Shown one piece after another: positions 14,113 through 18,962 of a stretch of DNA of 18,962 nucleotides (the first letter of the stretch is position 1; each line of letters starts with the position of its first letter). The stretch lies in the NCBI GenBank assembly GCA_017990305.1, contig JAGNOB010000004.1, positions 1 through 18,962 on the forward strand. Reading direction: 5' to 3'. The notes beneath the pieces were generated by a model, which was given only the letters and a program-made list of their open reading frames with translations, was not told the origin of the DNA and made no database searches. Origin of the DNA: Leucobacter sp. Lineage in GTDB: Bacteria > Actinomycetota > Actinomycetes > Actinomycetales > Microbacteriaceae. A program made the position numbers and the translations under genes.

Positions 14113-15098
14113 CCAACACTCCCGCTCCGCAGAGCATCGATTTCTTCTCCGCCGACGAGGTGCGCGAGCTGCTCACCTTCGAGACCGCGATCGATGCACT
14201 CGAGACCGCCCTCCGCGACGGACTGTCGCCCGAGAGCGACGGCCCACGGCTGTTCGCTGACGCCCCAAACGGCGAGTTTCTCCTCATGCCAGCGCAGAGC
14301 GCAACCTTCAGCGGCGTGAAGGCACTCACCCTCGCCCCAGAGAACCCGGATCGCGGCCTCGAGAAGATTCAGGGCCTCTACATTCTCTACTCCTCAGACA
14401 CACTCGCACCGCTCGCGGTGCTGGAGGGTTCGTGCCTCACCGCGATCCGCACCCCGTCAGCAACGCTCACGGCAGTGCGCCAGCTTGCACGCCTCGCGCC
14501 CGCTGGCGCAGAGATCGGCAAAAACCCGAAGATCCTCATCTTTGGCGCAGGCACCCAGGCAATCGAACACATCCGAGCCGCGCTCGTCGACTTCCCTGAG
14601 GCAACGTTCGAGGTTATCGGCCGCCGCCCGGAGCGCGTCGAATCCCTGATCCAGACCCTCGCCGCTGCACCTGCGACCAGCCATGTGTCAGTGACCGCGC
14701 CAAGCGACCACGACGCGGCAGTTTCCGCTGCCGACATCATCCTCACCATGACCACCGCGACCACCCCGCTGTTCAACGGCGACCTCGTCGCTCCGAACGC
14801 GATCGTCGCGGCGGTCGGCACCCACGGGCACGACGCCCGCGAGATCGACGACGCCCTCGTGCTTCGCTCGGACGTGGCGGTTGAGGGCCGAGGCTCCGCA
14901 CGCCGCGAAAACGGCAACCTCGCAACCACCTACGACGAGGCGAAGTGGGAATCGAACCCGCCTGCGAACCTCCAAGACCTGGTTCTCGGCACGTTCACTC
15001 GAACCCTCGGCCGCCCGGCGTTCTATACCGGCGTGGGCATGTCGTGGGAGGATCTTGTGTGCGCGAGTGCTGTCTATACAGCGCGCACGCGCCCATAG
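14109..15098 (+). CDS. lhpI: Ornithine cyclodeaminase/mu-crystallin family protein, probable pyrroline-2-carboxylate reductase (LhpI-like)
   Basis: A 329-residue NAD(P)-dependent enzyme of the ornithine cyclodeaminase family. The Rossmann motif FGAGTQAIEH is at 145-154, the likely substrate lysine K71 is in SGVKAL, and the conserved VGTHGHDAREID segment follows later. In hydroxyproline and D-proline clusters this family usually reduces delta1-pyrroline-2-carboxylate to L-proline, so I prefer that over a true ornithine cyclodeaminase. Other members are lysine or alanine cyclodeaminase/dehydrogenases, and sequence alone does not settle it. It begins at a GTG within the last codons of the epimerase gene (GTGA overlap), so the two are translationally coupled. 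Its natural source of substrate would be D-proline oxidation, or a trans-3-hydroxyproline dehydratase not seen here. Confidence 0.82.
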   Translation: MTNTPAPQSIDFFSADEVRELLTFETAIDALETALRDGLSPESDGPRLFADAPNGEFLLMPAQSATFSGVKALTLAPENPDRGLEKIQGLYILYSSDTLAPLAVLEGSCLTAIRTPSATLTAVRQLARLAPAGAEIGKNPKILIFGAGTQAIEHIRAALVDFPEATFEVIGRRPERVESLIQTLAAAPATSHVSVTAPSDHDAAVSAADIILTMTTATTPLFNGDLVAPNAIVAAVGTHGHDAREIDDALVLRSDVAVEGRGSARRENGNLATTYDEAKWESNPPANLQDLVLGTFTRTLGRPAFYTGVGMSWEDLVCASAVYTARTRP

Positions 15099-15115
15099 CC
15101 ACAGTAGGAGCCCCC

Positions 15116-15826
15116 ATGTCCACGCAGCCTTCCCCCTCACGTCGCCTCACCCCGCTGAAGCGGCCGCTCAACCTGCGCGAAACCGTGCTCGAGCAACTCC
15201 GCACCGCCATCATCACCGGCGAGATCGCGGAGGGCGCTCTGGTTTCCGCGCCAACGCTCGGGCAGGCGCTTGGGGTGTCGGCAACGCCAGTGCGCGAGGC
15301 CATGATGGACCTCGCGCGCGAAGGCCTCGTCGAGACGATCAAGAACAAGGGGTTCAGGATCACGACGATGTCGGACAAGGAACTCGACGATCTCGCCGCG
15401 ATTCGTCTGCTCATCGAGCCGCCGTCGATGCCCGCCGCTGTCGGCCGAATTTCCGAGGAAGGCTTCGAGGAGCTCGAACGCATGGCAGACGCATGCCTCG
15501 TCGCAGCTGAGACAGAAGACCTGCAGGAGTACCTCCGCTACGACCGCGAGTTTCACCACTTCGTGCTCTCGCACATCGACAACCCGCAGCTCACCGAGCT
15601 CGCGACATCGTTGCGCACCCGCACACGCCTATACGGGCTCAAGGCGCTCGCGCAGACCGGACGCCTTGGCCCTTCGGCCCACGAACATCACGAGCTCATC
15701 CGACTGCTCCGCAACGGCGATGGTGCGGCCGCCGAGCAGCTCATGCGCGCCCACATTGGCCACGCCCGCACCGCCTGGGCCACCGGAACCGTCGACGCAG
15801 ACCCCGCAGACGCACCCATCTCATGA
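15116..15826 (+). CDS. GntR family transcriptional regulator, FCD subfamily
   Basis: A 236-residue regulator. Residues about 20-82 form the winged helix-turn-helix (APTLGQALGVSATPVREAM, then the wing ending in NKGFRITTM), and residues 88-220 form the all-helical FCD ligand domain. Its metal-ligand set looks intact: D143 and H147, H191 and H213. I use the ATG at 15116 with TAGGAG five bases upstream; the frame is open from 14945, but that part overlaps the reductase gene. It lies inside the operon, 17 bases after the reductase and 13 before the dehydrogenase, and so is probably auto-regulated. FCD regulators typically act as repressors released by an organic or amino acid; hydroxyproline or a pathway intermediate is the likely ligand. 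Candidate sites are at 12002-12015 and 11507-11518. Confidence 0.92.
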   Translation: MSTQPSPSRRLTPLKRPLNLRETVLEQLRTAIITGEIAEGALVSAPTLGQALGVSATPVREAMMDLAREGLVETIKNKGFRITTMSDKELDDLAAIRLLIEPPSMPAAVGRISEEGFEELERMADACLVAAETEDLQEYLRYDREFHHFVLSHIDNPQLTELATSLRTRTRLYGLKALAQTGRLGPSAHEHHELIRLLRNGDGAAAEQLMRAHIGHARTAWATGTVDADPADAPIS

Positions 15827-15839
15827 CAGGAAGCCCAGC

Positions 15840-17045
15840 ATGACAGAGCGCACAGACGTCGTCATCATCGGCGCCGGCATTATCGGCGCAGCAACCGCGT
15901 ACTTTGCAACTCTGCAGGGGCTATCGGTCACGGTGGTCGAGCGCGGGCTCCCCGCGAGCGGAACGACGTCGCGCTGCGAGGGCAACATCCTCGTTTCTGA
16001 CAAAGAGCTCGGCCCCGAGCTCGAGCTCATGCGGTACTCGATCGACACGTGGAAGGGCGAACTCGCAGAGTTCGGCCATCTCTGGGAGTTCGAGTCCAAG
16101 GGCGGCATCATCGTTGCTTCACGTGAAACAAGTCTCGCCTCGCTCGACAGGGTCACCACGTCGCAGCGTTCATTCGGCATCGTCGCCGAGCCGCTCGACA
16201 TTCCTTCCCTGCGGGCACTCGAGCCGAACGTCACCGATCAGGCACTCGGCGCCGCGTACTATCCCGAGGACAGCCAGGTGCAGCCGATCCTGGCCGCCTC
16301 GCATCTGCTCCGTCTCGCTCGGGATCGCGGCGCGAAACTTGTCGTCAACGCGCCCGTCACGGCGTTGCTTCGAGCAGGCGACCGGGTCACCGGGGTCCGC
16401 ACACCGCAGGGTGAATTCTCCGCGGAGCATATAGTGAACGCCAGCGGCACTTGGGCGCCGGAGATCGCGGCCATGGCTGGCGTGAACGTCCCAGTTAACC
16501 CTCGCCGCGGCTTCGTGCTCGTCACTGAGCCGCTGCCACCCATGGTCCACCACAAGGTGTATGCCGCTGAGTACATAGACAACGTCGGCAGCGGTGACGC
16601 GGGCCTCCAGTCCTCTCCCGTGGTCGAAGGCACCCCGGCAGGAACTATCCTCATCGGATCGAGCCGCGAGCGCATCGGCTTCGACAGCACCGTAAGCTCC
16701 GAGGCTCTCAGGCAGATCGCGACAAACGCGATCGAACTGTTCCCCTTCCTCGAGAAGACACGCATTCTTCGCCACTACCACGGCTTCCGCCCGTTCTGCC
16801 CCGACCACCTCCCCGTGATCGGCCACGACCCGCGCGCGCCAGGCTTGTGGCACGCTTCCGGCCACGAGGGCGCCGGCATCGGCCTCTCCGTCGGAACCGG
16901 CAAGCTCCTCGGCCAGGCCCTCGCCGGGCTCGAGCCAGACATGCCCCTCACCCCGTTCAGGCCAGAACGCTTCGATGAGCCGGGCTACGACGACCACGGT
17001 CCGGCAGCAGACACGACACAGCAAGAAACGGAGGCCGCCGCGTGA
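15840..17045 (+). CDS. lhpB: FAD-dependent oxidoreductase (DadA/sarcosine-oxidase type), probable D-hydroxyproline dehydrogenase subunit (LhpB-like)
   Basis: A 401-residue flavoprotein of the D-amino-acid oxidase superfamily. The FAD-binding motif VVIIGAGIIGAATA is at 7-20, with the ribose-binding glutamate E34, and the C-terminal FAD segment ASGHEGAGIGLSVGTGK lies near 338-354. The ATG at 15840 has AGGA eight bases upstream. With the next two genes it matches the order LhpB-LhpF-LhpE known for hetero-oligomeric D-hydroxyproline dehydrogenases of pseudomonads. In that complex this subunit oxidises cis-4-hydroxy-D-proline to pyrroline-4-hydroxy-2-carboxylate and passes electrons to the iron-sulfur partners. 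The gene overlaps the following one by 4 bases (GTGA). The specific substrate is inferred from context; D-proline or other imino acids cannot be excluded. Confidence 0.87.
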   Translation: MTERTDVVIIGAGIIGAATAYFATLQGLSVTVVERGLPASGTTSRCEGNILVSDKELGPELELMRYSIDTWKGELAEFGHLWEFESKGGIIVASRETSLASLDRVTTSQRSFGIVAEPLDIPSLRALEPNVTDQALGAAYYPEDSQVQPILAASHLLRLARDRGAKLVVNAPVTALLRAGDRVTGVRTPQGEFSAEHIVNASGTWAPEIAAMAGVNVPVNPRRGFVLVTEPLPPMVHHKVYAAEYIDNVGSGDAGLQSSPVVEGTPAGTILIGSSRERIGFDSTVSSEALRQIATNAIELFPFLEKTRILRHYHGFRPFCPDHLPVIGHDPRAPGLWHASGHEGAGIGLSVGTGKLLGQALAGLEPDMPLTPFRPERFDEPGYDDHGPAADTTQQETEAAA

Positions 17046-17374
17046 GCGCCACCCCAACCGGCAGCCCGAACGGCGAGGTCCACGCGACCTTCGAAGGCGA
17101 GCCACTCACGTGCGCCCCTGGCGCGAGCGTTGCAGCCGCGCTTATCGCCACAGGCAAGAACGCCTGGCGCGAGACCCGGTCGGGTGCGAGCCGCGGCCTC
17201 TTCTGCGGTATCGGCGTCTGCTTCGACTGCCTCGTTGAAATTGACGGTGAGTCGGGTCAGCGTGCGTGCATGATCCCACTCGCCGACGGCATGGACGTGC
17301 GCTCAGCAACGGGACCGGGTACCCACGGCATCGCCGCGGAACGGAACGACACTGCGGAAGGTGGCCAGGCATGA
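17042..17374 (+). CDS. lhpF: Small [2Fe-2S] ferredoxin-like subunit of D-hydroxyproline dehydrogenase (LhpF/HcnA-like)
   Basis: A 110-residue protein with a plant-type [2Fe-2S] fold of the Fer2_4 kind. The four cysteine ligands are visible as C55-x4-C60-x2-C63 and C76 (FCGIGVCFDC, then RACMIPL). It starts with GTG inside the stop of the preceding gene and its own stop overlaps the ATG of the next gene, so all three subunits are made together. In the related LhpBEF, opine dehydrogenase and HcnABC complexes, this small chain carries an electron-transfer cluster between two flavin subunits. No signal peptide is seen, so it acts on the cytoplasmic side. Assignment to hydroxyproline rather than opine or glycine chemistry rests on the neighbouring genes. 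Confidence 0.9.
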   Translation: MSATPTGSPNGEVHATFEGEPLTCAPGASVAAALIATGKNAWRETRSGASRGLFCGIGVCFDCLVEIDGESGQRACMIPLADGMDVRSATGPGTHGIAAERNDTAEGGQA

Positions 17375-18876
17375 CCGGGACTACTTCCAGTGGCGTGCGA
17401 GCCGCGACCGCGCCGCCACGCTTCGATGTCGCGGTCGTCGGTGCCGGCCCCGCGGGCCTCGCCGCCGCGACCGCGGCTTCCACAGGGGGAGCACGGGTCG
17501 CCGTGATCGACTCTGCTGAGCAGCCAGGCGGGCAGTACTGGCGGCACCGCTCTGAGGCTGCCGGCGTGCACGACGGCGGCGAGTATCATCACGGCTGGCG
17601 CGAATACCTTGCGCTCCGCACCCGCTTTGACGCAGGGGTAGCCTCGGGCAACATCCAGTATTTCGCCTCGACCTCGGTGTGGATGGCGCGGGCGCTATCC
17701 CAGCCGTCCGGGCCGGGCTTCGCTCTCGAGCTCGCGCCGAGTCACGGCGGCGGGCGCAGTGCAGTGTCAACGCTCCGCGCAACGACCCTCATCCTCGCGA
17801 CTGGCGGCTACGATCGGCAACTCCCCGTTCCCGGCTGGCAGCTTCCGGGCGTCATGGCGGCCGGTGGCATCCAGGCATTCGTCAAACAGAACGGCATGCT
17901 TCCAGGGAAGCGCTTCGTGATCGCGGGCACCGGCCCCTTCCTACTGCCTGTCGCCGCGAACATCACCCAGGCCGGAGGCTCAGTTGCGGCGGTGCTCGAA
18001 TCCGCCTCGCTCATGGGCTGGGTGCCCCGGGTTCATCGCGCAGCCGGAGTCCCGTCAAAAGCGCTTGAGGGGGCCGGGTACGTCACCGCGTTCATCAAGC
18101 ACCGCGTGCCATACCGAATCCGCACAGTCATCACCGAGATCCTCGGCACAGACCACGTCACCGGCGTCCGCACCGCCAAGGTTCGCGCAGATGGTGGGCT
18201 CGTCGCGGGCAGCGAACGTGAGATCAGCGGCATCGACGGCGTCGGGCTCGGATGGGGTTTCACCCCACAGCTCGAGCTGCCCGTGCAGCTCGGGGTGCAG
18301 ACCCGTGTTGATGTCGACGGGTCGCTCGTCGGCGTCGTTGATGAAGTTGGGCGGGCATCAATTCCCGGCCTGTTCCTCGCCGGTGAGGTCACCGGCGTCG
18401 GTGGCGCACCGTTGTCGGTGCTCGAGGGAGAGATCGCCGGGCGTGCTGCTGCCGGCGACGCAAAGGGCGGCCCGACGACGGTCACGCCCGCGGAACGCCG
18501 TGCGCTGAGAAGGAACCGTTCTTTTGCTGAGGCCATGCATCTCGCGCACCCGGTCCCGGCCGGGTGGGCTGAGCGGCTCACCCCCGAAACCACGGTTTGC
18601 CGGTGCGAGGAGGTGACGGCGGGCGAGCTCGGGCACGCACACACCGACCTGGCTGCCCACGACCTCCGCACCGAGAAGGGGCTCACCCGTGCTGGCATGG
18701 GTTGGTGTCAGGGACGCGTCTGCGGCTTTGCCGTCTCGTGCCTCTCGGCAGGAGCGGGTGCCGTTGGTGGCGAAGCAATCCCCGCTGCGATCGACGCCGC
18801 CGCTTCGCTCGCACAGTCTGCAAAGCGGCCGCTCGCGCAGCCCCTCCCCCTCAGCGAACTGCGCGATCTGGAATAG
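17371..18876 (+). CDS. lhpE: FAD/NAD-linked oxidoreductase with C-terminal iron-sulfur domain, D-hydroxyproline dehydrogenase subunit (LhpE/HcnB-like)
   Basis: A 501-residue pyridine-nucleotide-disulfide-type flavoprotein. The FAD motif AVVGAGPAGLAAA is at 21-33 and a second nucleotide-binding motif GTGPF at 186-190. The C-terminal BFD-like [2Fe-2S] domain has cysteines C410, C412, C446 and C451 (CRC, then WCQGRVC). This domain order is that of the large flavin subunit of LhpBEF, octopine dehydrogenase and HcnABC complexes. I start at the ATG at 17371, which overlaps the preceding stop (ATGA); the frame is open to 17266, but those residues overlap the small subunit gene. It probably passes electrons from the iron-sulfur subunit to an acceptor in the respiratory chain. 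It is the last complete gene in the window. Confidence 0.9.
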   Translation: MTGTTSSGVRAATAPPRFDVAVVGAGPAGLAAATAASTGGARVAVIDSAEQPGGQYWRHRSEAAGVHDGGEYHHGWREYLALRTRFDAGVASGNIQYFASTSVWMARALSQPSGPGFALELAPSHGGGRSAVSTLRATTLILATGGYDRQLPVPGWQLPGVMAAGGIQAFVKQNGMLPGKRFVIAGTGPFLLPVAANITQAGGSVAAVLESASLMGWVPRVHRAAGVPSKALEGAGYVTAFIKHRVPYRIRTVITEILGTDHVTGVRTAKVRADGGLVAGSEREISGIDGVGLGWGFTPQLELPVQLGVQTRVDVDGSLVGVVDEVGRASIPGLFLAGEVTGVGGAPLSVLEGEIAGRAAAGDAKGGPTTVTPAERRALRRNRSFAEAMHLAHPVPAGWAERLTPETTVCRCEEVTAGELGHAHTDLAAHDLRTEKGLTRAGMGWCQGRVCGFAVSCLSAGAGAVGGEAIPAAIDAAASLAQSAKRPLAQPLPLSELRDLE

Positions 18877-18909
18877 CGGGCGGCCCTCCCCTGCGCAGAA
18901 AGTACATGT

Positions 18910-18962
18910 CCTCAGCGAAAAGACATCGCTTTGGCGTCCAAAGCGACGTCCTCTCGCTGAGG
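18910..18962 (-). repeat. Large inverted repeat at the right edge (25-bp arms, 3-base loop)
   Basis: The arms 18910-18934 and 18938-18962 are inverted copies around CGT. Read on the plus strand, 22 of 25 positions pair and three are A-C mismatches (18919/18953, 18921/18951, 18925/18947). Read on the minus strand, those three become G-U wobbles, so all 25 pairs form. It may be the terminator of a gene converging from beyond the window, or a dispersed palindromic repeat. The window ends inside or at its outer base, so its true extent is unknown. Both ATGTC (18906-18910) and GACAT (18922-18926) hint that the stem may continue. Confidence 0.65.

Noticed and set aside
16170..17105. A 311-codon minus-strand frame opposite the LhpB-like gene
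   Set aside because: It is a shadow of a gene with an intact FAD-binding motif and overlapping neighbours; it has no ribosome site or motif of its own.
18891..18898. Palindrome CTGCGCAG after the last gene
   Set aside because: Eight bases only, no T-tract, and common in GC-rich DNA; the larger inverted repeat next to it is the real signal.

Overview
The window comes from a high-GC actinobacterium. The strong G/C third-position bias, the many long antisense shadow frames and the use of GTG/TTG starts point to Actinomycetota, and the protein style would suit Microbacteriaceae (a Leucobacter-like genus). The taxon is inference; no rRNA or marker gene is present. Coding density is very high and no gap exceeds 150 bases. 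I see no tRNA, rRNA, IS element, CRISPR array or prophage gene.

The window is two divergent catabolic operons that meet in the intergenic region around 11410-11556. The left arm (minus strand, 11409 down to 26) holds eight tightly packed genes. In order of transcription they are hyuA and hyuB (ATP-dependent hydantoinase/oxoprolinase pair), a lipoprotein substrate-binding protein, a double-domain ABC ATPase and a permease of the RbsB/RbsA/RbsC type, a degenerate HyuA-like protein, a DUF917 protein and a PucR-type regulator. The last three are joined by 4-base stop/start overlaps. This reads as import and ATP-driven ring opening of a cyclic amide (lactam or hydantoin type), plus a linked hydantoinase-like/DUF917 pair of unknown role.

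The right arm (plus strand, 11557 to 18876) holds a Rid-family protein and a hydroxyproline catabolic set. The set contains a DapA-family pyrroline-hydroxycarboxylate deaminase (LhpC-like), a Cys/Cys proline racemase-family 4-hydroxyproline 2-epimerase (LhpA-like), an ornithine cyclodeaminase-family Pyr2C reductase (LhpI-like), an FCD-type GntR regulator, and the three subunits of a D-hydroxyproline dehydrogenase in the order LhpB, LhpF, LhpE. Together these would convert trans-4-hydroxy-L-proline to cis-4-hydroxy-D-proline, then to pyrroline-4-hydroxy-2-carboxylate, then to alpha-ketoglutarate semialdehyde. The last enzyme of the pathway (the semialdehyde dehydrogenase) and an ordinary hydroxyproline permease are not in the window.

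Regulatory structure can be read in several places. There is a sigma70-like promoter with 17-base spacing before the deaminase gene, with an inverted repeat at the predicted start point. A related motif lies in the divergent region. A 13-bp hairpin sits between the binding-protein and ATPase genes, a group of hairpins lies between the deaminase and epimerase genes, and a near-perfect 25-bp-arm hairpin runs into the right edge. The most unusual points are the coupling of a sugar-type ABC importer and HyuAB to a hydroxyproline pathway, the HyuA paralogue that has lost its nucleotide-binding motifs, and the edge hairpin, which pairs completely only as a minus-strand transcript.
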